From: Desulfonatronum sp. SC1
Lineage (GTDB): Bacteria; Desulfobacterota; Desulfovibrionia; Desulfovibrionales; Desulfonatronaceae
Direction: 5' to 3'
NCBI RefSeq assembly: GCF_003046795.1
Contig: NZ_PZKN01000005.1
Span: 1-64,000, forward strand
Length of the DNA stretch: 64,000 nucleotides
Positions 9,394-17,309 of this stretch are shown one piece after another. The notes under the pieces are model-generated. The model was given only the letters and a program-made list of their open reading frames with translations. It was not told the origin of the DNA and ran no database searches. Every line of letters starts with the position of its first letter. The first letter of the stretch is position 1. The translations under genes were made by a program, and so were the position numbers.

Positions 9394-10707
9394 ATGACCA
9401 CGGGCCACGCCGTAACGCCGCCCTTTCCCCAAGGCCCCTTCGTCACCCACGCCGTCTGCCAAATCTGCGGCAGGACCGTCGCCCCCAATGACATGGGCTA
9501 CGTCTGCCCGGACCATGCCGGAGACCTCAAGGACGAGGGCATCCTGGACCTGCGCTACGACTACCAGGCGGCCCGATCAGCGTTCACCCCGGAAGCCCTG
9601 GCCCGGGGCCCTGAAACCCTATGGCGCTACCGTTCCCTCCTCCCCCTGCCCCTGGACGCCGAAACACCGCCCCTGACCGTCGGCTGGACGCCCCTGTACG
9701 AGTCGCCGCGCCTGGCCAGGCTGCTGGGCGTGGCCCGTGTGCTGATCAAGGACGAAACCCGCCAACCCACGGCCTCGCTCAAGGACCGGGCCAGCGCCCT
9801 GGCCGTTGCCCAGGCCAAGTCCATGGGCCTGACCACCGTGGCCTGCGCCAGCACGGGCAACGCCGCCGCGGCCCTGGCCGGCATGGCCGCGTCCATGGAC
9901 CTGGAGTGCGTGATCTTCGTCCCGGCCTCGGCCCCCCAGGCCAAAGTGGCCCAATTGCTGGCCTTCGGAGCCCGGGTCTTCACCGTGCAAGGCAGCTACG
10001 ACGACGCCTTTGACCTGTGCATGGCCGCCTGCCAGGTCCGCCCCTGGTACAACCGCAACACTGCCTACAACCCCTTCATGACCGAGGGCAAAAAGACGGC
10101 GGCCTTCGAGATCGCCGAACAGTCCGGTTGGGAGGTTCCGGACCGGGTCTTCGTGGGCGTGGGCGACGGCTGCATCATCGGCGGCCTGCACAAAGGCTTC
10201 GCCGACCTGAAAGCCCTGGGCCTGACCACCCGCCTGCCCCGATTGATGGGCGTCCAGGCCGCTGGCAGCGACTACCTCCACCAAGCCTGGCACAACAACG
10301 AAGACACGCTGACCAAACCCGCCATCCCGGCCCACACCGTGGCCGACTCCATCTCCGCCGGCCTGCCCCGCGACCGCCTCAAGGCCCTGGCCGCGGTCCG
10401 GGAAACCCACGGCGCGTTCATCAAAGTGGACGACCCAACCATCCTCCACGCCATCCCCACCCTGGCCCAAAACACCGGCGTCTTCGCCGAACCGGCAGGC
10501 GCCGCGGCCCTGGCCGGCGCCCTGACCGCGGCCCAAGCCGGAAATCTTTCCCCCGAGGATACCATCTGCCTGCTGATCACCGGCTCCGGCCTCAAAGACG
10601 TAGCCTCGGCCATTCAGGCCTGCTCGGACCAGAACCTTACACCGACGCCGGTGTCTGTTGGGCGGAGAGGTCTGGACCAAGTCTTGGATGTATTGACAGC
10701 GCGGTAG
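9394..10707 (+). CDS. threonine-synthase-like PLP enzyme (fold type II) with N-terminal zinc-ribbon-like motif
   Basis: A 437-residue PLP enzyme of the threonine synthase/threonine dehydratase group. The Schiff-base lysine is K130 in PTASLKDRASA, and the phosphate-binding loop is probably ASTGNAAAA. An N-terminal C22-x2-C25...C38-x2-H41 motif looks like a zinc ribbon, as in several ThrC-like proteins. It starts 21 bases after the permease gene, in the sigma-54 operon. It could be the housekeeping threonine synthase, but its operon with an importer and proximity to purine-type genes suggest an ammonia-lyase or elimination role. That role is inference. Confidence 0.75.
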   Translation: MTTGHAVTPPFPQGPFVTHAVCQICGRTVAPNDMGYVCPDHAGDLKDEGILDLRYDYQAARSAFTPEALARGPETLWRYRSLLPLPLDAETPPLTVGWTPLYESPRLARLLGVARVLIKDETRQPTASLKDRASALAVAQAKSMGLTTVACASTGNAAAALAGMAASMDLECVIFVPASAPQAKVAQLLAFGARVFTVQGSYDDAFDLCMAACQVRPWYNRNTAYNPFMTEGKKTAAFEIAEQSGWEVPDRVFVGVGDGCIIGGLHKGFADLKALGLTTRLPRLMGVQAAGSDYLHQAWHNNEDTLTKPAIPAHTVADSISAGLPRDRLKALAAVRETHGAFIKVDDPTILHAIPTLAQNTGVFAEPAGAAALAGALTAAQAGNLSPEDTICLLITGSGLKDVASAIQACSDQNLTPTPVSVGRRGLDQVLDVLTAR

Positions 10708-10754
10708 ATCGATACGGTTGAAAGATGACGCGCAATATCTTTCCCCGGCGAACC

Positions 10755-10788
10755 TTGATGGACACCTGCAAAAACCTGTATAATCAGG
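10755..10788 (+). promoter_or_regulatory. sigma-70 promoter with palindrome over the -10 box
   Basis: TTGATG (10755-10760), 18 bases, then a perfect TATAAT (10779-10784), followed 29 bases later by the ATG at 10814. The -10 box is exactly enclosed by an inverted repeat CCTG-TATAAT-CAGG (10775-10788), which could be an operator. Confidence 0.55.
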
Positions 10789-10813
10789 CTATTATCCCTA
10801 AAGTGGAGTATCT

Positions 10814-11269
10814 ATGAAACTTTACGCATTTGCATCAAAAAATCTTACGAATATCTGGGCAGGAGTTGGTGCGCGGATGTGGGCCGTGGCAGAGACGTCT
10901 GAAAACGATATGAAAACACGCACTACAAAGTCGCGTTCAATGCAGATTGGTGCGTCTGGAATTCTATATTGCAACGAAACGCATAGTTTTACTACACCGT
11001 TTCTAGTCTATTCGCCTCCTAATCCTGATCAAGTGGTAACAGGTATCTGGCCTGAAAGATGGAGGCTTCCATTTCGCATACTACCACTAGGAAATCCGGA
11101 ACGTCAGATGCACAAAGATACTGCTTCGAAAAAGCTTTGAATTCTGTCGAATATGGGCCAAGGTGGTATCTCCGCAGCCATGCATATCACCGGAACCACC
11201 GTATTTGTACCGAAAGAAATTCCAGATGAAGATTGGGCCACTCTTCTCTCGAATTTGGCATCAATCTAA
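10814..11269 (+). pseudogene. hypothetical protein interrupted by an in-frame TGA
   Basis: The frame opens with MKLYAFASKNLTNIWAGVGA and runs 108 codons to a TGA at 11138-11140. In the same frame it continues (ILSNMGQGGISAAMHI ... VFVPKEIPDEDWATLLSNL) to TAA at 11267-11269. The second part has protein-like composition and a natural C-terminus, so the two parts probably formed one protein of about 150 residues. A nonsense change (for example TGG to TGA) is the simplest reading. The shape loosely recalls small EVE/PUA-like proteins near restriction genes, but I cannot name the family. GC content is far below the flanks, a sign of transfer. Confidence 0.55.
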
Positions 11270-11433
11270 AAAACGTTGGCTTCGAAGAAATAATCGCTAC
11301 TCATCACATCTTTTTCGTTAACCTGCAAAACGGATTTGCGATCCTCGAAAACATCGCAACAATCTTGCGCTCATCGTATAGAGTTTTTTCCATATTTATT
11401 TCCAAAGCACAAATCAACAATCATACGCGAGTA

Positions 11434-11568
11434 TTAAATTTCATTTACAAATTGCAAGACATTTTCCGTTTTAACATCGTAATCTTTCGCAACCATTATC
11501 GCTTCAAAATCACGTTGAATTGCCATAGAATCTTCCACATCCACCGCACATAGCCAGCTAAAGTATTT
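11434..11568 (-). pseudogene. C-terminal remnant of an unidentified gene
   Basis: On the minus strand a 44-codon frame (starting KYFSWLCAVDVEDSMAIQRD, ending NVLQFVNEI before a stop) reads like the end of a real protein, but no start or upstream part exists; the KilA-N gene begins on the other strand at 11605. The rest of 11270-11604 is AT-rich and has short frames on both strands with no recognisable gene. Confidence 0.35.
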
Positions 11569-11604
11569 TTAAATTCTCCTCACCACAGCTTGAAGGATAT
11601 CCTG

Positions 11605-12459
11605 ATGCGTAAAAACACGGAGATAACGGTTCTAAATGCAACAGTGCGGGTGCAGCGGATTGAGAGGGAGGATTTTATTTCCCTCACCGATATCGCCAAA
11701 CACAAGAACTCGGATGACCCCCGTTTCGTCATTCAGAACTGGATGCGAACGCGTTCATCCATCGAATTTCTGGGAATTTGGGAGGTCTTGAACAACCCTG
11801 ATTTTAACCGTGTGGAATTCGACACGGTTAGAAATAAGTCGGGAAGCAACGCTTTTGTGATGACGCCGTCCAAGTGGATCGAGCTAACTGGCGCCATAGG
11901 CATTTTATCCAAAGCCGGCCGCTACGGTGGGACGTATGCTCATCGCGACATCGCCTTCGAGTTCGCCTCCTGGGTTTCCGTGGAGTTCAAGCTCTACCTG
12001 ATCAAAGAGTTCCAACGGCTCAAGGAGACCGAGCAGGCGCAGTTGGGCTGGGACATCAAGCGCAATCTTGCCAAGATAAATTACCGCATCCACACCGATG
12101 CCATCAAGGCGTACCTCATCCCGCCGGAGCTGACCGGCCAACAGGTCAATCTGGTCTATGCCAACGAAGCTGACGTGCTGAACATGGCGCTTTTCGGCAT
12201 GACGGCCAAGCAATGGCGGGACGCGAATCCCAAGGAAAAAGGCAATATCCGCGATCAGGCCAACGCGGCCCAACTGGTTTGTCTGGCCAACCTGGAAAAT
12301 TTGAACGCTCTGTTCATCAATGAGGCCGTTGAACAATCCGAACGGCTGCGAAAGCTGAACCGCATCGCCATCGAACAAATGGAAATCCTGACCACCGACC
12401 GGAGCATCAAACGACTGGAAGGTGGAGTCATCAATGCGTCCTCAAGGTCTGTAGATTAA
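11605..12459 (+). CDS. KilA-N domain protein
   Basis: A 284-residue protein with a KilA-N-like N-terminal domain (FISLTDIAKHKNSDDPRFVIQNWMR ... WIELTGAIGILSKAGRYGGTYAHRDIAFEFASW). This domain is a DNA-binding module common in phages and mobile elements. The C-terminal 120 residues are helical and charged. The ATG at 11605 is preceded by GAAGGA; an in-frame TTG lies five codons upstream. Its AT-rich surroundings mark it as acquired DNA. It is either a phage-derived regulator or a defence-island passenger; no partner gene is evident. Confidence 0.8.
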   Translation: MRKNTEITVLNATVRVQRIEREDFISLTDIAKHKNSDDPRFVIQNWMRTRSSIEFLGIWEVLNNPDFNRVEFDTVRNKSGSNAFVMTPSKWIELTGAIGILSKAGRYGGTYAHRDIAFEFASWVSVEFKLYLIKEFQRLKETEQAQLGWDIKRNLAKINYRIHTDAIKAYLIPPELTGQQVNLVYANEADVLNMALFGMTAKQWRDANPKEKGNIRDQANAAQLVCLANLENLNALFINEAVEQSERLRKLNRIAIEQMEILTTDRSIKRLEGGVINASSRSVD

Positions 12460-12515
12460 TTCCTGGTTGAAATATCTCAACAGCCCACGCACCGCATACA
12501 GCCAAGGAGCCTCCC

Positions 12516-12809
12516 TTGCACCCCGCCAAAGTCCACCGCGACCGTCTCCATGAACTGACGGACCTGCCGAACATCGGGCGGGCCATGGCCGAGGATCTTC
12601 GGCTTTTGGGCGTTCACCGGCCCGAACAGCTCAAAGGCATGGACCCGCTGGAAATGTATAAACGCCTCCAGGCCGTCACCGGCAAGCACCAGGATCCCTG
12701 CGTGCTCGACGTGTTTCTCTCCGTGACCCGGTTCATGAACGGCGAAGAGCCCCGGTGCTGGTGGGAATATACCCAGGAACGCAAACGGATGCTGGAATCT
12801 ATTCGCTGA
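12516..12809 (+). CDS. small helix-hairpin-helix protein (Cdd1/pathogenicity-locus family)
   Basis: A 97-residue protein starting at a TTG with AAGGAG upstream. Residues 10-40 (LHELTDLPNIGRAMAEDLRLLG) form a helix-hairpin-helix of the type that binds DNA non-specifically, and the C-terminus (WWEYTQERKRML) is typical of the Cdd1 family. The function of this family is unknown. Base composition returns to that of the chromosome here, so it may be native and mark the edge of the inserted segment. Confidence 0.75.
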   Translation: MHPAKVHRDRLHELTDLPNIGRAMAEDLRLLGVHRPEQLKGMDPLEMYKRLQAVTGKHQDPCVLDVFLSVTRFMNGEEPRCWWEYTQERKRMLESIR

Positions 12810-12960
12810 AATCCAGGCGGTGAGCGCCAACGGATCACCACGGCCGGATCACCCCGGCCCGCCCTCATCAAGCCATTGAGGCTTGAAGCACGTTCCTTCT
12901 GCTGGTAACTACCCGAGACAGCCTGCCTGAAAATCCATCCTCCCCGACACACGGGCGGCT

Positions 12961-12975
12961 CCGCTTTGCAAGCGG
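12961..12975. promoter_or_regulatory. short hairpin in the leader of the PLP enzyme gene
   Basis: CCGCTT-TGC-AAGCGG forms a perfect 6-base-pair stem with a three-base loop, 53 bases before the ATG at 13029. No T-run follows, so it is not a terminator. Regulatory use is a guess. Confidence 0.3.
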
Positions 12976-13028
12976 TGGACGACACGACACCAATCTCACC
13001 AACATCTTTACTGAAAAAGGAACTCATC

Positions 13029-14510
13029 ATGTCCGCGGCCATCGATCTGACCATCAACGAAGCCGGGCTGGACCGGGCCGTGGAGCGGGCCCGGGAGCGC
13101 GGCGTCATCATTCCCACCTTTGCCCAGATGCGCGACCCGCAAACCATCCCCGCGGCCATGCGCGAGAAACTGTCCGGCCTCGGCCTCTGGGATCTGGACC
13201 CGGCCAACCTGTTCCGGATCACCTGGCGCAACGAGCCCACGGCCTCGGGCGGCGGATTCGGCGGAGTCAACCATCTGGTTCTGCCCCCGGAGCTGACCGG
13301 CGCGCCCTGCCGGATCGTGGTCCTCACCGGCAAATGGTTCCCCACGGGCGCGCACAAGGTCGGCGCGGCCTTTGGCTGCCTCGCGCCCCGGCTGGTCACC
13401 GGCCAGTTCGATCCCAGCACCCAGAAGGCGGTCTGGCCCTCCACGGGCAACTACTGCCGGGGCGGGGCCTATGATTCGGCCTTGCTGGGCTGCTCCTCCA
13501 TCGCCATCCTGCCCGAGGGCATGAGCCGGGAGCGCTTCGAATGGCTGACCACGGTGGCCGGAGAGATCATCAAGACGCCGGGTTCGGAATCCAACGTCAA
13601 GGAAATTTTCGACAAGTGCCATGAGCTGCGGGCTTCCGGCGACGACGTGGTCATCTTCAACCAGTTCGACGAATTCGGAAACTACCTCTGGCACCACGAG
13701 ATCACCGGCCCGGCCCTGGAAGAGGTCATGACCGGGCTGACGGACAAGCCCTCCCGGATTCGCGGCCTGATCCTGGCCACCGGCTCGGGCGGCACCCTGG
13801 CCGCCGGGGACTACCTCAAAGCCCGCTTTCCGGCCCTGAAAATCGCGGCCTGCGAGGCCGGCCAGTGCCCCACCCTGCTCTTCAACGGCTTTGGCGAGCA
13901 CCGCATCGAGGGCATCGGCGACAAGCACGTGCCCTGGGTGCACAACGTCAAGAACACGGACATGATCCTGGCCATCGACGACGAGGCCCCCATGCAGCTC
14001 ATCCGCCTGGCCAACGAGGAAGCCGGACGCGAGTACCTGACCTCCCGGGGCGTGGCCCCGGCCCTGGTGGAACAGCTGGACCTGATCGGCATCTCCGGGT
14101 GGTCGAACATCATTTCCGCGGCCAAGTTCGCCAAATGGTTCGAGCTGGGACCGGACGACGTGGTGGCCACCGTGGCCACGGACTCCATGGAAATGTACGG
14201 CAGCCGCCTGGAAGAACTGACCGCCGAGCGCGGCCCCTTCAGCTCCACGGACGCCGCCGTGGCCTTCGAACGCTACCTTTTGGGCCAGGGTCTGGACAAC
14301 CTCCTGGAACTGAACCACTGGGACCGCAAACGCGTCCACAATTTGAAATACTTCACCTGGGTCGAACAACAGGGTAAGACCTTTGAGGAAATCCAGGCCC
14401 AATGGTACGACGAGAACTACTGGACCAGCATCCCCCGCCAACTGCCGGAGATCGACCGGCTTATCGAGGCGTTCAATGAGCGGGTGGGGTTGTTGGCGGA
14501 TATGGGGTAG
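13029..14510 (+). CDS. uncharacterised TrpB/cysteine-synthase-like PLP enzyme
   Basis: A 493-residue fold-type II PLP enzyme. The probable Schiff-base lysine is K110 in FPTGAHKVGAAF, a pattern close to the TrpB lysine loop. Further motifs are WPSTGNYCRGGAYDSA (substrate loop) and LATGSGGTLAAGDYL (phosphate loop). It is longer than cysteine synthase (about 310) or TrpB (about 400) and has a C-terminal extension of about 100 residues rich in aromatic residues. The ATG at 13029 has AAAAAGGA upstream. It lies just before the molybdenum hydroxylase genes, so a role in handling the amino-acid-like product of ring cleavage is plausible. The reaction is unknown. Confidence 0.7.
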   Translation: MSAAIDLTINEAGLDRAVERARERGVIIPTFAQMRDPQTIPAAMREKLSGLGLWDLDPANLFRITWRNEPTASGGGFGGVNHLVLPPELTGAPCRIVVLTGKWFPTGAHKVGAAFGCLAPRLVTGQFDPSTQKAVWPSTGNYCRGGAYDSALLGCSSIAILPEGMSRERFEWLTTVAGEIIKTPGSESNVKEIFDKCHELRASGDDVVIFNQFDEFGNYLWHHEITGPALEEVMTGLTDKPSRIRGLILATGSGGTLAAGDYLKARFPALKIAACEAGQCPTLLFNGFGEHRIEGIGDKHVPWVHNVKNTDMILAIDDEAPMQLIRLANEEAGREYLTSRGVAPALVEQLDLIGISGWSNIISAAKFAKWFELGPDDVVATVATDSMEMYGSRLEELTAERGPFSSTDAAVAFERYLLGQGLDNLLELNHWDRKRVHNLKYFTWVEQQGKTFEEIQAQWYDENYWTSIPRQLPEIDRLIEAFNERVGLLADMG

Positions 14511-14523
14511 GAGCACGGCACCA

Positions 14524-14557
14524 CCCGTAGGGGCACGGCGCGCCGTGCCCCTACGGG
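14524..14557. repeat. 34-base perfect palindrome (REP-like)
   Basis: The left arm CCCGTAGGGGCACGGCG (14524-14540) is followed directly by its exact reverse complement (14541-14557). Degenerate echoes of the core (GGGCACGGCGCACCG near 14618-14632, and GGAGCACGGCACCACC just before) flank it. Such elements are usually dispersed intergenic repeats mobilised by a REP-associated transposase; it may also end transcription of the upstream gene. It begins 14 bases after that gene's stop. Confidence 0.75.
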
Positions 14558-14681
14558 ATGGCGCGTTACCGCATAGTTATGTTTGCCAAAGATATTTCTG
14601 CGGTCCCATTGCATGGGCACGGCGCACCGGGCCCTGACACATTGCACCCGCGCTAAAACCTTCAACCTCTTGCAGCACACC

Positions 14682-17309
14682 ATGAACTTCATCCTCAACA
14701 ACACCCCCACGACCTACGACGGCGACCCGGAACGCTCCCTGCTCATCTGGCTGCGGGAGGACCAGGGGCTGACCGCGGCCAAGGACGGCTGTTCCGGTCA
14801 GGCGGCCTGCGGGGCCTGCCTGGTGGAGGTGGACGGGCGGGCCGCCTTTGCCTGCGCCACGCCCATGCGCAAGGTGGCGGGCAAGCACGTCCTGACCCTG
14901 GAGGGTTTTCCGGAAGACCTGCGCCGCCTCCTGGGCCGGGCCTTTGCCGAAAAGGGCGCGGTGCAGTGCGGCTTCTGCACGCCGGGTTTTCTGACCCGGA
15001 CCAAGCTTTTGCTGGAGCAAACCGCCGAACCCTCCGTCGAAGAAGTGGTCAAGGCCGTGCGGCCGCATCTGTGCCGGTGCACCGGGTACGTGAAGATCGT
15101 GGACGCCATTTTGGAGGCTGCCCGCATTCTTCGTGGCGATGTCTCCCCGCGTTTGGATGCCGACCCGCCGGTGCTCGGCACCAGTCCCGTCCGCTACGGG
15201 GCCTTTGAGCGGGCCGTGGGCAGTAAACTGTTTACCGACGACCTCCGCTTTCCGGGCATGCTCCACGGCGCGCTGCATTTCAGCGCCCATCCCCGGGCCC
15301 GGGTCGTGGCCATCGACACCAGCATGGCCCTGGCCGCGCCGGGCGTGGTCCGCGTGCTCACTTCGGCGGATGTGCCCGGAGAGCGCAGCGTTGGCATGAT
15401 CGTCCCGGACTGGCCCATGTACGTGGCCCCGGACGAAACCACCCGCACCGTGGCCGACGTGCTGGCCTGCGTGGTGGCCGGGACCAGGGAGCAGGCCCGG
15501 GCCGCGGCCGCGTTGATTCAGGTGGAGTATGAAGTCCTGGAACCGTTGACCGACATGGAACGGGCTGAACAGAGTCCGATCCGGGTTCACGAGGCCGGGA
15601 ACCTGCTGGCCGTGAAGACCGTGCGCCGGGGCGGGGACGTGGACGAGGCCTTGCGCGGCTCCGCCTTCGTGGTCACGGAGACCTTCCACACCGCGCCCAT
15701 TGAACACGGCTTCCTGGAACCCGAATGCGCCGTGGCCCTGCCGGACCCGGACACCGGCGGAATCCACTTTTACACCCAGGGCCAGGGCATCTACCACGAC
15801 CGGGACGACGTGGCCCGGGTTCTGGGCCTGCCCAAGGACAAAGTCCGAGCGACCATGGTGGATTGCGGCGGGGCTTTTGGCGGCAAGGAGGATCTGACCG
15901 TGCAGCACCATGCGGCCCTGGCCGCGCTGCTGCTTACGGCTCCGGTGAAGGTCAAGCTCTCCCGGCCCGAGTCCCTGCGCATGCACCCCAAGCGCCACCC
16001 CATGCGCCTGGCCTATGCCGCGGGCTGCGATTCCCAGGGCCGACTTACGGCTCTCAAGGCGCGCATCCTGGGGGATACCGGAGCCTACGCCTCGGTGGGC
16101 GCGGCGGTCATGGCTCGGGCCGCCACTCATGCCAGCGGGGCCTACCACGTCCCGGTGGTGGACATCGAATCCCGGGCCGTGTTCACCAACAACATTCCCA
16201 ACGGGGCCATGCGCGGCTTCGGCGTGAACCAGGCCGTCTTCGCCATGGAGGCCATGGTGGAACGGCTGTGCAAGGCCGGCGGATTCGATCCCTGGCAATT
16301 TCGGTACGACAACGCCCTGGACCAGGGCCGGATGGTGGCCACGGGCCAGGTGCTGGGACCGGGCATCGGTCTGCGGGCCTGCCTGGAAACCCTGCGCGAG
16401 CCCTGGGAGCGGGTCAAAAAATCCGGCAGGGCCGGCCTGTCCTGCGGAATCAAGAACTGCGGCATCGGCAACGGCTTGGTTGAAGAATGCGTGGCCCTGG
16501 TGGAAATCCACGAGGGCGGCCGACTGGTTCTGCACCACGGCTGGTCTGAAATGGGCCAGGGCATCCACACCGTGGCCGCCCAGTTCCTGGCCGAGGTTCT
16601 GGGCATCGACGATCTGTCAAAAATCGCGGTGGACTCGGACACCCGCCACGGAGCCGTGGCCGGAGCGACCACGGCCAGCCGGGGCACCTTTCAGCTTGGC
16701 CGGGCCGTGTTGGACGCCGCGGAAAAGATCAAGGCCGACATGGCCACGGCGGGCGGACTGGAGGCCTTGGCCGGGCGGACCTACGAAGGCCGCTACCTGT
16801 GCACGGACACCGCCCCGGGCGGCGAGCCGGGCACGTTTCGCAGCCACGTGGCCTACAGCTTCGCGGCCCATCTGGTGCTCCTGGACGCCCACGGCAAAGT
16901 CCAGGAAGTAGTGGCGGCCCACGACGCCGGAACCATGGTCAACCGCCGGATGCTGGAAGGCCAGATCGAAGGCGGGGTGCTCATGGGCATGGGCGCGGCC
17001 CTTTCGGAACGGCTCCGCCTGGAGGGGGGGCGTCTGACCTCGGACAAATTCCGGGACGTGGGGCTGCTACGCGCCGACGTCATGCCCAAGATCACGGTCG
17101 TCGCCGTGGACAACGCGGACCCGGAAGGCCCCCGCGGGGCCAAGGGCGTGGGTGAGATCGGCTCCATTCCCACGGCCCCGGCCATTGCCGCGGCCTATTA
17201 CCGCTACGACGGCCTGCCCCGCCGAACCCTGCCTCTGGAGCCCCTGGGAGAACCAGTCGGCGTAACCGCACAGGATAGCGAAGGAGACACCGCATGGAGC
17301 TGCTACTGA
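14682..17309 (+). CDS. one-chain xanthine-dehydrogenase-like molybdenum hydroxylase (selenium-dependent type)
   Basis: An 875-residue fusion of the [2Fe-2S] and molybdenum parts of a xanthine-dehydrogenase-type enzyme; there is no FAD domain. The plant-type cluster uses C37, C43, C46 and C58; the second cluster uses C96, C99, C131 and C133 (CGFCTPG ... CRCTGY). The molybdopterin part has DCGGAFGGKED and the catalytic-glutamate motif KGVGEIGSIPTAPAI near the end. This size and architecture match the family annotated as selenium-dependent xanthine dehydrogenase, supported by ssnA, ygfK, yqeB and yqeC nearby. The ATG at 14682 gives the conserved start (MNFILN); no strong ribosome-binding site is visible. 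It overlaps ssnA by 16 bases. Confidence 0.85.
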   Translation: MNFILNNTPTTYDGDPERSLLIWLREDQGLTAAKDGCSGQAACGACLVEVDGRAAFACATPMRKVAGKHVLTLEGFPEDLRRLLGRAFAEKGAVQCGFCTPGFLTRTKLLLEQTAEPSVEEVVKAVRPHLCRCTGYVKIVDAILEAARILRGDVSPRLDADPPVLGTSPVRYGAFERAVGSKLFTDDLRFPGMLHGALHFSAHPRARVVAIDTSMALAAPGVVRVLTSADVPGERSVGMIVPDWPMYVAPDETTRTVADVLACVVAGTREQARAAAALIQVEYEVLEPLTDMERAEQSPIRVHEAGNLLAVKTVRRGGDVDEALRGSAFVVTETFHTAPIEHGFLEPECAVALPDPDTGGIHFYTQGQGIYHDRDDVARVLGLPKDKVRATMVDCGGAFGGKEDLTVQHHAALAALLLTAPVKVKLSRPESLRMHPKRHPMRLAYAAGCDSQGRLTALKARILGDTGAYASVGAAVMARAATHASGAYHVPVVDIESRAVFTNNIPNGAMRGFGVNQAVFAMEAMVERLCKAGGFDPWQFRYDNALDQGRMVATGQVLGPGIGLRACLETLREPWERVKKSGRAGLSCGIKNCGIGNGLVEECVALVEIHEGGRLVLHHGWSEMGQGIHTVAAQFLAEVLGIDDLSKIAVDSDTRHGAVAGATTASRGTFQLGRAVLDAAEKIKADMATAGGLEALAGRTYEGRYLCTDTAPGGEPGTFRSHVAYSFAAHLVLLDAHGKVQEVVAAHDAGTMVNRRMLEGQIEGGVLMGMGAALSERLRLEGGRLTSDKFRDVGLLRADVMPKITVVAVDNADPEGPRGAKGVGEIGSIPTAPAIAAAYYRYDGLPRRTLPLEPLGEPVGVTAQDSEGDTAWSCY

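Noticed and set aside
11138-11140. TGA as a selenocysteine codon
   Set aside because: No convincing hairpin of SECIS type follows within 40 bases, and the protein is not a recognised redox enzyme; a nonsense change is simpler.
10708-12459. An intact prophage
   Set aside because: There are no integrase, capsid, terminase or lysis genes; only a KilA-N protein and broken pieces are present.
12940-12975. A second sigma-54 promoter before the TrpB-like gene
   Set aside because: A GG/GC pair resembling the motif occurs, but the spacing is one base short, which inactivates RpoN promoters.
13008-14516. 502-codon minus-strand frame opposite the TrpB-like PLP gene
   Set aside because: It is another high-GC shadow frame; the plus strand carries recognisable PLP enzyme motifs.
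14577-16568. 663-codon minus-strand open frame opposite the one-chain hydroxylase gene
   Set aside because: It lies antisense to a gene with intact iron-sulfur and molybdopterin motifs, and its composition (many Gly, His, Gln) is that of a high-GC shadow frame.
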